Shown here piece by piece: positions 1-8,816 of a stretch of 64,000 nt of DNA. Location of the stretch: NCBI GenBank assembly GCA_045649105.1, contig JAZRPG010000027.1, positions 62,001 to 126,000 of the forward strand. The letters run 5' to 3'. The notes under the pieces are model-generated. The model was given only the letters and a program-made list of their open reading frames with translations, did not search any database and was not told where the DNA came from. The translations under genes were made by a program, and so were the position numbers. Within the stretch, counting starts at the first letter, position 1; every line of letters starts with the position of its first letter. This DNA comes from JAZRPG01 sp045649105. GTDB lineage: Bacteria; Bacillota; Clostridia; Oscillospirales; JAAYXM01.

Positions 1-127
1 ATTGCGGTGGGAAAATGTTATTAAGACCACAATATATCTGTGATACCATTGAGACATATTTTGAGACTATGTTTTTTCTCTACACATTTAGATAAAAATA
101 TGTTATCATATTATTATAATAGATTGT

Positions 128-1165
128 GTGGTGAAAAAATTGAATCGTGAAGAATTATTAAAGATGCCGACACTTGTTCGGGAGTTTGCAAATTATATGG
201 TTACGATAAACGACAAGTCACCCGGAACAATTAATGAATATATGCTTGATTTGCGCACATTTTTTAAATATATGAAAGTTCTTTACGGATTAGCTCAGAT
301 GTCCCCCGATGACGGTATTGCATCCATAGATATCAGTGACATTGATATTGAGTTTATAAGGAAAATCAAGCTAACAGATGTATATGACTATTTTAACTAT
401 CTCTCTAACGATAAAAAGAAGTTCTATAATAGCGAAATTAATGAATATGGGCTTACAGCGTCCTCGCGTGCGAGAAAAGTTTCATCGCTCCGTTCCTTTT
501 TTAAATACCTTTTAAAAACGCATGCTATTGAGGAAAATCCGATGGTTGAGCTTGAGTTTCCGAAATCACATAAGACGCTTCCGCATTATTTGACATATGA
601 TGAAAGCGTAAAATTGCTCGAAAGTATAGTTGGCGAAAATAAGATTCGTGATTACTGTATTATTATGCTTTTTTTAAACTGCGGATTGCGTGTTTCTGAG
701 CTTACCGGAATAAATATCGGAGACATCAAGGGCGATATGCTCAGAGTTATAGGAAAAGGACGAAAAGAACGCGTAGTCTATTTAAATGATGCATGTATCG
801 AGGCTGTGAATGACTATCTTGATGAACGGAAAAAGATAACTAATATTCCTGCTTCTGACGAAAAAGCTCTGTTTATCAGTAAAAAAAAGAACCGAATCAG
901 CTCGTCAACCGTCAAATGGCTTGTTAAAAAATATTGCAGTTACGCAGCTCTTGACCCGAAAATATCCGTACATAAACTCCGCCATACCTCTGCGACATTA
1001 ATGTACAGGAGCGGAGTTGATGTAAAGGTTCTGCAAGAGGTTTTAGGACATGAGCACTTAAATACTACAGAGATATACACACATACAGACAGTGAGGCAC
1101 TCAGGACGGCTGCAAGGGCAAATCCCCTATCCCGCATGAAACCTAAAAAAGATTCTGAAGATTAA
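128..1165 (+). CDS. Tyrosine recombinase, XerC-like
   Basis: Site-specific recombinase of the phage-integrase/Xer family, expected to cut and rejoin DNA through a 3'-phosphotyrosine. An N-terminal SAM-like core-binding domain covers about residues 12-145 and the catalytic domain about 155-330. The full catalytic set is visible: R188 in CGLRVSEL, K210 in GKGRKER, H282 and R285 in HKLRH, H308 in LGHEH and Y317. At 345 residues it is longer than E. coli XerC/XerD, mainly through an insert near residues 55-110. The start is GTG-GTG with no recognisable SD, so the true start is uncertain. It converges on the DUF624 gene. It could be the chromosome-dimer recombinase or an orphan integrase; no attachment site is seen beside it. 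Confidence 0.88.
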   Translation: MVKKLNREELLKMPTLVREFANYMVTINDKSPGTINEYMLDLRTFFKYMKVLYGLAQMSPDDGIASIDISDIDIEFIRKIKLTDVYDYFNYLSNDKKKFYNSEINEYGLTASSRARKVSSLRSFFKYLLKTHAIEENPMVELEFPKSHKTLPHYLTYDESVKLLESIVGENKIRDYCIIMLFLNCGLRVSELTGINIGDIKGDMLRVIGKGRKERVVYLNDACIEAVNDYLDERKKITNIPASDEKALFISKKKNRISSSTVKWLVKKYCSYAALDPKISVHKLRHTSATLMYRSGVDVKVLQEVLGHEHLNTTEIYTHTDSEALRTAARANPLSRMKPKKDSED

Positions 1166-1167
1166 AT

Positions 1168-1214
1168 AAAAGGCGATATATTTTGATTTTAAGTCAAATA
1201 TATCGCCTTTTTTG
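1168..1214. terminator. Bidirectional intrinsic terminator
   Basis: An inverted repeat (arms about 1171-1186 and 1194-1208, core GGCGATATATTT) is flanked by A-rich sequence on the left and a T run on the right. It can end both the recombinase transcript (+) and the proC-to-DUF624 transcript (-). Confidence 0.8.
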
Positions 1215-1233
1215 TACTAAAAATAAATAAAAA

Positions 1234-2070
1234 TCAATTTTTTGTTACTTGTTCAAGCATGTATTTCTTTATGATTCCATATGTCGAAAACGATACCGAG
1301 AAGCGACACAAGGAGAAAAAGAGCGCGACTACTAAAACGACATCAATTTTGGGTGTGGATGTAAACGAAATGGTTATTACAAATATTATAAGTAACGCAA
1401 CAATGTTTCTGAAAAAGCCTAAAACGCAAAATATAAGAGAATTTTTTAGTATATCTTTAAGCTTTAATTCAAAGGTGACGGAAATTGTATAAGTATAAAA
1501 ACGCATACAGAAGTATATTACAAATGCAATTATTGCTACAATTTTGATGAATTTGTAAAAGATAATGCTTCCGCCTTCTAAGACTGAAAAATCTGATGCA
1601 AGATACATTAGAAAGCACAGTAGAGCAACAATATCTAAAATTCCAAGAGCGAGGCCCTGCTTAAAATTAGACTTACATCTTGTAAACAGGTCAGTAAACC
1701 ATACATGCTTTTCGTCTGCTAAATTTCTTGATACATATGTTAGTCCTGCTGTCAACGGTCCGTAAACAATTGCCGAAATCACGAAAAGAACAATGAATAC
1801 CGGAGGTGTCAGTGTGTTTATAAGCCACAGAGCTGCGCGTATAAAAAATACACTTTCAACAACTTGCGCAGATATATTAAAGAAACTGCAAGCCAAGTAA
1901 ATGAATCCGCAAACAAGGGGGAAAACACATGCTAAATACATGATATTAAACATAACCAGTTTGCTGAATTTGCGATATAATAACTCGAAATATCTGAAAA
2001 AAGCTCGTTTTTTTCTTGGTTCACTATCGCTGCTTATCTTAACATCGGAAAATTTGTTTAGGAACGACAT
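1234..2070 (-). CDS. DUF624 (YesL-like) membrane protein
   Basis: Integral membrane protein of 278 residues with the motif FFRYFELLYRKFSKL near residues 24-38, typical of the start of DUF624/YesL proteins. About five or six hydrophobic segments follow, near residues 40-65, 80-115, 140-160, 170-195, 205-235 and 240-265. The family has no firmly established biochemical role; in Bacillus yesL lies in a pectin-degradation locus. Here it is the last gene of the proC-spoIIM-xerD group, 25 bases after the recombinase, which does not suggest a sugar-transport role. The family call is from sequence resemblance; the function is unknown. Confidence 0.7.
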   Translation of the reverse strand: MSFLNKFSDVKISSDSEPRKKRAFFRYFELLYRKFSKLVMFNIMYLACVFPLVCGFIYLACSFFNISAQVVESVFFIRAALWLINTLTPPVFIVLFVISAIVYGPLTAGLTYVSRNLADEKHVWFTDLFTRCKSNFKQGLALGILDIVALLCFLMYLASDFSVLEGGSIIFYKFIKIVAIIAFVIYFCMRFYTYTISVTFELKLKDILKNSLIFCVLGFFRNIVALLIIFVITISFTSTPKIDVVLVVALFFSLCRFSVSFSTYGIIKKYMLEQVTKN

Positions 2071-2095
2071 ATTTTTTCTCCATTCTTTTGTGAAA

Positions 2096-2980
2096 TTATG
2101 CGCGTGGGTGAAATTTTATATATGAACTCTTGAGGTTGTTTTTTATGAGCTGGGCATATACTAATGTCGATGAAATATCAGAGTGCCCCATCATTTCCTT
2201 AATTGAGTTTAAATCTGCACCATTTTCTAAAAGATGCGCAGCAAACGAGTGTCTTAGTATATGCGGTGTTATATCTGTGGTGATTTTTGCGGTTTCTTGA
2301 TAATGCTTGATGATTTTCCAAAATCCCTGTCTTGTCATTCGTTCACCATTAAGATTCACAAACAGAGACTTTTCTGAGGAGTTTGTTAACAAAAGCGGGC
2401 GGACGGATTTCAGATATTCATCTATGGCGGAAACAGCGGCCTGATAAATTGGGATCATGCGCTCCCCTGCTCCGGCTCCGCATCTTATAAACCCAAGCGT
2501 TGTGTTGACATCGGTAACATTAAGCGCTATAAGCTCGCTCACGCGAATTCCGGTGGCATACAGGACCTCAAGCATTGCCTTATCACGACATCCTTTTAAT
2601 GTGTCGGATTTCGGTTGATTGAGGAACAAATCAACCTCACGATTTGTGAGAACGCGTGGAAGCCTTTTTTCTTTTTTAACTGATTTTACATTGTGCATGG
2701 GATTTTGAGTTATTGCCTGCTCGGCCAATAAATAAGTGTAAAATGAACGTAATGAGGCGAGAACTCTTGTTATGGTTGCACATGACTTTCTACTCTCAAC
2801 CAATGCATCAATGTATCCTGTAATATCATTTGTGCTGCATTTTGAAATGTCAGAAATTCCGCGTAAGTACATAAATTCGTTGAACTTGATTACATCGCGT
2901 AAATATGACACAGTTGTGTTATCTGAGGCGCGTTTATTCTTTTTTAAGTATAATTCAAAATCTCTTATGTAATCGCTCAT
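2096..2980 (-). CDS. XerD-like tyrosine recombinase lacking the usual beta-hairpin lysine
   Basis: 294-residue tyrosine recombinase of normal Xer length. The core-binding domain is about residues 1-90 and the catalytic domain 107-285. Visible catalytic residues are R146 (TGIRVSEL), H240 and R243 (HILRH), H266 (MGHSDISST) and Y275. The segment that normally reads GKGxKER is GAGAGER at residues 168-174, so both usual lysines are missing. In Clostridia a xerD homologue commonly follows spoIIM, as here (17-base gap), so position argues for the orthologous XerD/RipX role in chromosome dimer resolution. Weakened or redirected catalysis is also possible. The start ATG has a GAGG SD. Confidence 0.85.
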   Translation of the reverse strand: MSDYIRDFELYLKKNKRASDNTTVSYLRDVIKFNEFMYLRGISDISKCSTNDITGYIDALVESRKSCATITRVLASLRSFYTYLLAEQAITQNPMHNVKSVKKEKRLPRVLTNREVDLFLNQPKSDTLKGCRDKAMLEVLYATGIRVSELIALNVTDVNTTLGFIRCGAGAGERMIPIYQAAVSAIDEYLKSVRPLLLTNSSEKSLFVNLNGERMTRQGFWKIIKHYQETAKITTDITPHILRHSFAAHLLENGADLNSIKEMMGHSDISSTLVYAQLIKNNLKSSYIKFHPRA

Positions 2981-2997
2981 AAAAAACCTCTGTGGAT

Positions 2998-3630
2998 TTA
3001 TTTTACAATATTTATAGACAGATTAATTAAAAACGGAGTTAGCAGCATATCTGCAAGAGAGGCAAAAAAGAATATGATAATACATGCAGAAAAAAGAATA
3101 ATATAAGACTTAATGCTTATCGGATATGCGGCGCCTCCATGTGGGCTTCGACGGAGAACGTTTGCAAAAACTTTTGAAAAATCAAAAGCAATAGAAGAAA
3201 TTATAAGAATACACGGCAATGTGATAAATGTCTGCACTCCAAACATAGAAAGAGCAACCCAAATTCCCTTAGCACTCATAGTGCGAACAATCGCAGAAAC
3301 GGACATTGAAATAAAGAAACCTTTTAGAAAAACGACGCACGGTATGCACAGCAATCCGAGTGCGGTGAAGCTTAAAAGAAAAATTAATGTTGGATATTTA
3401 CACATATTAAAAAGTGTTTTTAAATATGAGTATCCTTCGATACCGTTCCGGGAAATTTTATCGTATTGTTGTATATAACTATCGAGAAACAGTATGGATT
3501 CGTCGTTTGAGTATATCATTGCGACGCATCCGGAAACAATTCCGCAAAGAAGAAAAATAACCATTATCGCTATGGCAGGCGATGCTTTTTGCAGCGGATT
3601 CCGTACTGTTTTTTTGAAAGCATTTTTCAC
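2998..3630 (-). CDS. spoIIM: Stage II sporulation protein M
   Basis: Membrane protein of the SpoIID-SpoIIM-SpoIIP (DMP) machine that remodels septal peptidoglycan and drives forespore engulfment. The 210-residue sequence has the SpoIIM pattern: a first membrane segment near residues 18-40, an extracytoplasmic stretch, then four more hydrophobic segments (about 68-90, 93-115, 118-145 and 170-200). The chosen start is GTG with a GGGGG SD nine bases upstream. It lies between proC and a xerD-like gene, the usual clostridial setting. Together with spoIID and cwlD in this window it supports an endospore former. Confidence 0.87.
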   Translation of the reverse strand: MKNAFKKTVRNPLQKASPAIAIMVIFLLCGIVSGCVAMIYSNDESILFLDSYIQQYDKISRNGIEGYSYLKTLFNMCKYPTLIFLLSFTALGLLCIPCVVFLKGFFISMSVSAIVRTMSAKGIWVALSMFGVQTFITLPCILIISSIAFDFSKVFANVLRRSPHGGAAYPISIKSYIILFSACIIIFFFASLADMLLTPFLINLSINIVK

Positions 3631-3694
3631 TTTCTACATCCCCCTCATATAAAAATCCTTGTAAAAAAATATGAAGGGAAACTTGCGTATATGA

Positions 3695-4513
3695 CTATTT
3701 GGACAAATTGTTTCCGAGCTCATAAGCGCGGTCTATACAGCGTTTTACAAATTCGTCCGTGAATGCTTCAAAGCCAAATTCATCAAAAGCACTAAGCGCG
3801 GCAACTGTTGTTCCGCCAGGAGAAGAAACCTGCTGTATAAGCTCCTGAGGCGTTCTGTCACCTTTAAGAACGATTTTAGAAGCGCCCTCCATAGCAACAG
3901 CGGAAAGCTTTAATGCGTCAGAATACGGTATGCCGAATCGCTCACCGGACAATGCCATTGCATTTAACATCCTAAAAAAGAATGCTGGACTTGAGCTGGA
4001 CATTGGTATTGCCTCATTAATTTTATCTTCAGGAAGAACGAGAACTTCACCGGCTGCTTTAAATATGGAGAGTACGAGGTTAAACATTTCATCAGGAACT
4101 TCATCAGATGATGCCACAACTGTCATTCCGCTAAGTATAAGCATTGGTGTATTCGGAAGAGTTCGTATTACAGGAACCGGGGCCTGAATTTTTGATTTGA
4201 TATCCTCTGTTGAAATGCCGGCAGCTATAGACACGATACAATCGCTTTTTATGTGACCTGAAATTTCGGATAACACGGAATTGACAATTTGAGGTTTAAC
4301 CGCAAGAAAAAGAAGTCCGCCCTTTTGAGCAAGTTCAATGTTGGAGCTGCATACATTAATGCCTTTTGACAAAAACAGAGCTTGGGATTTTTCACTCGGG
4401 TCATATACGGATATGTTGTTTTTTGGAACAATCCCTGCGGCGATAATCGCATCGATTATGGCGCCTGCCATATTGCCGCCGCCTATAAAAGAAATGTATG
4501 GCTCGTTTGTCAC
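3695..4513 (-). CDS. proC: Pyrroline-5-carboxylate reductase
   Basis: Catalyses the last step of proline synthesis, reducing 1-pyrroline-5-carboxylate with NAD(P)H. The Rossmann motif FIGGGNMAGAII is at the N-terminus, followed by the family segments LAVKPQ, SIAAGIS, RTLPNTP and, near residue 222, SSPGGTT. Length (272 aa) is normal. I place the start at the GTG at 4513 because a GGAGG SD lies eight bases upstream; the ATG at 4528 overlaps that SD. First gene of the proC-spoIIM-xerD-DUF624 group, behind its own promoter. Confidence 0.95.
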   Translation of the reverse strand: MTNEPYISFIGGGNMAGAIIDAIIAAGIVPKNNISVYDPSEKSQALFLSKGINVCSSNIELAQKGGLLFLAVKPQIVNSVLSEISGHIKSDCIVSIAAGISTEDIKSKIQAPVPVIRTLPNTPMLILSGMTVVASSDEVPDEMFNLVLSIFKAAGEVLVLPEDKINEAIPMSSSSPAFFFRMLNAMALSGERFGIPYSDALKLSAVAMEGASKIVLKGDRTPQELIQQVSSPGGTTVAALSAFDEFGFEAFTDEFVKRCIDRAYELGNNLSK

Positions 4514-4556
4514 TATTATTTCCTCCATGCTGATTTACATAATTCAATATAAATAA

Positions 4557-4585
4557 AATATACTCCAAAAACGCCTCAAATGCAA
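4557..4585 (-). promoter_or_regulatory. Probable sigma-A promoter of proC operon
   Basis: Minus strand: -35 TTGCAT (4585-4580), 17-base spacer, -10 TATATT (4562-4557), about 45 bases before the proC start. Confidence 0.6.
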
Positions 4586-4673
4586 GTGTAACTTATGGTT
4601 ACGCGACTTTTTTGTTAACATGCACAGAAAGTTATGTAAACAAGATTATGTAAACTTTGTAAAATGGACAAGT

Positions 4674-4704
4674 AAAAAGCACACCTGTTGTATGTGTGCT
4701 TTTT
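4674..4704. terminator. Terminator after dapB
   Basis: Hairpin with arms GCACAC/GTGTGC (4679-4684 and 4694-4699), flanked by A and T runs. On the minus strand it lies about 100 bases after the dapB stop. The remaining bases 4586-4796 show no gene. Confidence 0.65.
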
Positions 4705-4796
4705 TTTAATACTATATTTTGTTTTTTGTGTACGGACTTAAAATGTCAATATAAAAAACTAATAAAACGAAAATTTAGCAAATTACACAAATTTAA

Positions 4797-5567
4797 TCAG
4801 AGATTTACATAACGGGCGACAAGCTCGTTCATACTGTACTTCCCTGCCCTCTTAATCTCTGAAAGAAAGATAGCAGCCTTAACGGCACCGGAAGCAAACA
4901 CTTCTCTAGATTGTGCAGTGTGTTTTATTTCAATAACCTCGTCGCGGCCTGCAAAGACAACCTCGTGTTCACCAACAATTGTGCCGCCGCGTAATGAATG
5001 CATTCCTATCTCGTTATAAGCACGCTTTGCACGCGTTGAGTGCCTGTCATATACCCTTTCAGACTGATAAGGAAGAGCTTCTTCAAGGGCTTCAGCTATC
5101 ATAATAGCAGTGCCGCTGGGGGCATCAAGCTTCTGGTTGTGGTGACGCTCTATAATTTCCACATCAAAGTTTTCGCCAAGTATTTGTGCTGCTCGTTTTG
5201 CGAGCATCATAAGAACATTTATGCCAAGAGACATATTTCCGGAGCGAAATACGGGAATATGTCCGGAGGCTTCGTCAACAAGCTTTAAGTCTTCATCAGA
5301 AAGGCCGGTTGTGCAAATGACGACAGGAAGCTTTCTTGAGGTGCAGAATTTGATTAGCCCCGGAAGTGCTTTGGGATTTGAGAAATCTATAACTACATCA
5401 ATATCCTCGTTTACACTGTCAAAGCTGTCGTACACAGGGTAATCAAATTTACACTCCGTAGAGATATCAACACCTGCGACGACTTTTGTTTCAGGGTTCT
5501 TGAGGCATATTTCGGAAATTACACGGCCCATGCGCCCATTACAACCTGAAAGAAGCAGTTTTATCAT
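4797..5567 (-). CDS. dapB: 4-hydroxy-tetrahydrodipicolinate reductase
   Basis: Second committed step of the diaminopimelate/lysine pathway, reducing hydroxy-tetrahydrodipicolinate with NAD(P)H. The N-terminal nucleotide-binding motif is SGCNGRMGRVI. VIDFSNP, EIIERHHNQKLDAPSGTA (active-site His pair and Lys) and the late HSLRGGTIVGEHEV block are all present. 256 residues is slightly short but typical of Clostridia. It follows dapA by 13 bases. Dipicolinate for spores also branches from this pathway. Confidence 0.96.
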   Translation of the reverse strand: MIKLLLSGCNGRMGRVISEICLKNPETKVVAGVDISTECKFDYPVYDSFDSVNEDIDVVIDFSNPKALPGLIKFCTSRKLPVVICTTGLSDEDLKLVDEASGHIPVFRSGNMSLGINVLMMLAKRAAQILGENFDVEIIERHHNQKLDAPSGTAIMIAEALEEALPYQSERVYDRHSTRAKRAYNEIGMHSLRGGTIVGEHEVVFAGRDEVIEIKHTAQSREVFASGAVKAAIFLSEIKRAGKYSMNELVARYVNL

Positions 5568-5580
5568 TGGTTTTCACATC

Positions 5581-6474
5581 CTAATCAGCCAGCTTTATGC
5601 CGACTTTTTCCATAGATTTTTTAAGAAGCTGAACATTTTCAGGAGCCATCTCACAGAGAGGCATGCGTAAATACCCGTTATCAATACCCATAAGCTTCAT
5701 AGCGGCTTTTACAGGTATCGGATTAACCTCTTTAAAGAGCATATTTGTTACATCCAGATGCTCAAGCTGAAGTTTTGTAGCAGCCTTAAAATCACCGTCA
5801 AGGCAAAGCTTGCACAGCTTTGATACAATATTGGGCAATATATTTGCCAACACGGAAATAACTCCCATTCCGCCCATTGCCATAAGCGGAACTACCTGGT
5901 CATCATTACCTGACCATACAAAGAGACTGTCTCCGCACTTATTTAAAGTTTCAGCAATCAGTGAAAAATCACCGCTGGCCTCCTTCACACCGTTAATATT
6001 TTCGTGCTTGGCAAGCTCAGCATAGGTGTCGGCCTTAAACGAAACACCGGTCCTTGACGGAACATTATACAGTATAATCGGAGTTTTTACTCTGTCTGCA
6101 ATATATGTGTAGTGTTTGATGAGACCACTTTGCGTTGTTTTGTTATAGTACGGTGTCACCATAAGAAGTCCGTCAACACCGGCACTTTCGGCAAATTTAC
6201 AGAGCTCAAGAGCATAGGCTGTATCGTTACTGCCTGTGCCGGCAAGAATCGGGACGCGCCCTGCAGCCTTTTTAACACTATACTCTATTACACGACAATG
6301 CTCCTCATGTGAAAGCGTTGCGGACTCACCTGTAGTTCCGCAAACTGTTATTGCACTTATACCGTTGTTTATTTGGAATTCGATTAGCTCACCAAGCTTA
6401 GGCAGGTTAACCCCATCCTCTGTAAGTGGCGTAACTATAGCAACGTTTGCGCCTTTAAAAATAGGTTTCTTCAT
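5581..6474 (-). CDS. dapA: 4-hydroxy-tetrahydrodipicolinate synthase
   Basis: Condenses pyruvate with aspartate semialdehyde, the first step unique to lysine/diaminopimelate synthesis. The aldolase-type TIM barrel carries GTTGESATL near residue 43, YYNKTTQSG near 106, the Tyr of YNVPSRTG and the Schiff-base Lys in GVKEASGD. I place the start at the ATG at 6474 (MKKPIFKG), which has a GGGAGG SD 11 bases upstream; the longer reading would overlap asd. Gives 297 residues, the usual size. Lies 25 bases after asd, whose product is its substrate. Confidence 0.96.
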   Translation of the reverse strand: MKKPIFKGANVAIVTPLTEDGVNLPKLGELIEFQINNGISAITVCGTTGESATLSHEEHCRVIEYSVKKAAGRVPILAGTGSNDTAYALELCKFAESAGVDGLLMVTPYYNKTTQSGLIKHYTYIADRVKTPIILYNVPSRTGVSFKADTYAELAKHENINGVKEASGDFSLIAETLNKCGDSLFVWSGNDDQVVPLMAMGGMGVISVLANILPNIVSKLCKLCLDGDFKAATKLQLEHLDVTNMLFKEVNPIPVKAAMKLMGIDNGYLRMPLCEMAPENVQLLKKSMEKVGIKLAD

Positions 6475-6499
6475 GGCAGCTTTTCCTCCCTGTTTCTGA

Positions 6500-7579
6500 T
6501 TAATCAATATACCCCTCTGCGCACAGAAGTTCCGCGAGTAATACGGCTCCTCCCGCAGCGCCTCTGAGAGTGTTGTGTGCAAGGCATATAAACTTTACAT
6601 CATACTGGCTGTCCGGACGGAGTCTGCCTATAGAAACGCCCATACCATTTTCTAAATTGCGTTCAAACTTGGTCTGAGGTCTGTCATTCTCAGCGAAATA
6701 ATGTAAAAACTGCTTAGGAGCAGTAGGCAATTTGAGTTCCTGCGGACGCCCGCTGTAGTTAGTCCAACGGTTAATGATCTCATCAATATCTGCTTTTTTC
6801 TCGAATGATGCAAATACTGCAGCCATGTGACCGTCCGTAACCGGGACGCGTATGCATTGGGCGGTGATAGACGGAGATGTTGCCGTCTCTATAATACCGT
6901 TTTTTACGGTTCCCCAGATCTTAAGAGGTTCGCGCTCGGACTTTTCTTCCTCGCCACCAATATACGGAATCACGTTATCTACCATTTCAGGCCAGCGCTC
7001 AAAAGTCTTTCCGGCACCTGATATTGCCTGATAGGTGCAGGCTAAAACCTTGGTAATTCCTAAATCCTTTATTGCGTTAAGAGCAGGAACATATCCCTGA
7101 ATTGAGCAATTTGATTTGACAGCAATGAAGCCACGCTTTGTACCGAGACGCTTCCTTTGCGATGAGATGACCTCCAGGTGTTCAGGGTTAACCTCCGGTA
7201 TAATCATCGGTACATCGGGAGTCCACCTGTGAGCACTGTTGTTTGATACAACAGGGCACTCTGCCTTTGCATAGAGCTCCTCGAGTGCGCGGAGCTCATC
7301 CTTCGGCATATCTACAGCACAAAAAACAAAATCGACCATGGAGGCAATTTTTGAAACATCCTCTTTGGCATCAAGAACAACGAGCTTTTTCATTTTTTCC
7401 GGAATAGGAGCTGTCATTGCCCATCTTCCGCCGAGAGCTTCTTCATATGTTTTATTTGCGGAGCGACCGCTTGCGGCGATTGCTTTTACTTCAAACCACG
7501 GATGGTTTTCAAGCAAAGTTGCAAAACGCTGCCCTACCATACCGGTACATCCTATGATACCTACATTATACTTTTTCAT
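6500..7579 (-). CDS. asd: Aspartate-semialdehyde dehydrogenase, archaeal/fungal-type
   Basis: Makes aspartate semialdehyde from aspartyl phosphate with NADPH, at the branch to lysine, threonine and methionine. The N-terminus reads NVGIIGCTGMVGQRF and the catalytic cysteine is in KSNCSIQGYVPAL near residue 155; SGAGKTFERWPEM follows. Length (359) and these motifs match the archaeal/fungal subfamily rather than the classic E. coli or B. subtilis types. First gene of asd-dapA-dapB, with a GGAGG SD. I could not pick out a convincing promoter in the 200 bases shared with queA. Confidence 0.93.
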   Translation of the reverse strand: MKKYNVGIIGCTGMVGQRFATLLENHPWFEVKAIAASGRSANKTYEEALGGRWAMTAPIPEKMKKLVVLDAKEDVSKIASMVDFVFCAVDMPKDELRALEELYAKAECPVVSNNSAHRWTPDVPMIIPEVNPEHLEVISSQRKRLGTKRGFIAVKSNCSIQGYVPALNAIKDLGITKVLACTYQAISGAGKTFERWPEMVDNVIPYIGGEEEKSEREPLKIWGTVKNGIIETATSPSITAQCIRVPVTDGHMAAVFASFEKKADIDEIINRWTNYSGRPQELKLPTAPKQFLHYFAENDRPQTKFERNLENGMGVSIGRLRPDSQYDVKFICLAHNTLRGAAGGAVLLAELLCAEGYID

Positions 7580-7656
7580 AACAACCTCCGAAATATTGCC
7601 TTTACCTTATATTTTATGCAGAGCGTTTTTGTGTGTTTACTGCAAATAATTGCATA

Positions 7657-7685
7657 TTGAAAAAAACGCCATGCTGTAATATAAT
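7657..7685 (+). promoter_or_regulatory. Probable promoter of queA-tgt-spoIID
   Basis: -35 TTGAAA (7657-7662), 17-base spacer, perfect -10 TATAAT (7680-7685), about 95 bases before queA. Confidence 0.75.
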
Positions 7686-7779
7686 TAAAAGAAACTACTT
7701 TAATAAATAATAACACGCAGCAACATGTAATGTCAACAATTTAGCTGTGAAAAAACGACATAATACAAAGGAAAATAGT

Positions 7780-8802
7780 ATGAAAAAGTCAGATTTTAGT
7801 TTTGAGTTACCGGAGGAACTTATTGCGCAGACTCCTGTTAAAAAGCGCGATTCTTCAAGACTCCTTGCTTTAAAGAAAGATACAGGTGTTGTATCGCATC
7901 ATCACTTTTGCGATGTTTTGGATTTCCTTAAACCGGGTGATTGTCTTGTACTTAATGATTCAAAGGTAATCCCTGCCCGCTTATTCGGCGAGAGAAAAAC
8001 CGGTGGTGCGGTGGAGGTTCTTCTTCTTAAAAACATATCGGGAAACTTATGGGAAACGTTGACGCGTCCCGGCAGAAAAACAAAGCCGGGCGAGGAAATA
8101 TATTTTAATAACGGGCTTCTTCGTGCTGTCGTCCGTGAAGAAGCTGAAGACGGAAAACGTATTGTTGAGTTTTTCTATGACGGGGTTTTTCTCGAGATTC
8201 TGGAAAAAATCGGTCAGATGCCTCTACCTCCATACATACACGAGAGGCTTGAAAATCCGGATCGCTACCAAACTGTTTACTCAAAAAATATCGGCTCTTC
8301 TGCGGCACCTACTGCAGGTCTGCATTTTACTGATGATCTTCTTGATGCAATAAGAAAAAAAGGTATAAATATTGCATTTGTAACGCTTCATGTAGGGCTT
8401 GGTACATTCAGGCCGGTAAAGGCAGATGATATCAGGGACCATATAATGCATTCGGAGTATTATGAAATCCCGGAAGAGTCTAAAAAAATAATAGAAAAAA
8501 CGAAGCGCGCAGGCGGAAGGGTTATAGCAGTCGGAACAACTTCATGCAGAACTCTTGAGTCAGCATTTTCAGAAAGCGGAGAAATTGAAAAGCCGTTTGG
8601 TGATACAAGTATATTTATTTATCCGGGCTATAAATTCAAAGCTGTCGATGCATTGATTACAAATTTCCATCTCCCCGAAAGTACGCTTATAATGCTCGTC
8701 TCTGCACTTGCCGGGCGCACTAATGTTTTGAATGCATACAAAATTGCAATAGAAGAAAAATATCGTTTTTTCAGCTTCGGCGATGCAATGTTCATATATT
8801 AA
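7780..8802 (+). CDS. queA: S-adenosylmethionine:tRNA ribosyltransferase-isomerase
   Basis: Transfers and isomerises the ribosyl group of SAM to form epoxyqueuosine in tRNA. Family blocks are present from the start: FELPEELIAQTPV, RDSSRLL, LNDSKVIPARLFG, the APTAGLHFT segment near residue 180 and VGTTSCRTLES near 255. The ATG at 7780 is chosen because an AAAGGA SD precedes it by seven bases; an upstream in-frame GTG at 7747 adds eleven non-conserved residues. 340 residues is normal. tgt follows after 14 bases and works in the same pathway. Confidence 0.96.
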   Translation: MKKSDFSFELPEELIAQTPVKKRDSSRLLALKKDTGVVSHHHFCDVLDFLKPGDCLVLNDSKVIPARLFGERKTGGAVEVLLLKNISGNLWETLTRPGRKTKPGEEIYFNNGLLRAVVREEAEDGKRIVEFFYDGVFLEILEKIGQMPLPPYIHERLENPDRYQTVYSKNIGSSAAPTAGLHFTDDLLDAIRKKGINIAFVTLHVGLGTFRPVKADDIRDHIMHSEYYEIPEESKKIIEKTKRAGGRVIAVGTTSCRTLESAFSESGEIEKPFGDTSIFIYPGYKFKAVDALITNFHLPESTLIMLVSALAGRTNVLNAYKIAIEEKYRFFSFGDAMFIY

Positions 8803-8816
8803 GTGAGGTAAAATCC

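Noticed and set aside
1..127. Promoter with TATAAT at 115-120 for the first gene
   Set aside because: No acceptable -35 at the right distance, so not called.
128..1165. Integrative element marked by the first tyrosine recombinase
   Set aside because: No attachment repeats, tRNA target or phage/conjugation genes are in the window.
7580..7779. Lysine riboswitch upstream of asd
   Set aside because: The interval is too short and shared with the queA promoter, and shows no such conserved elements.
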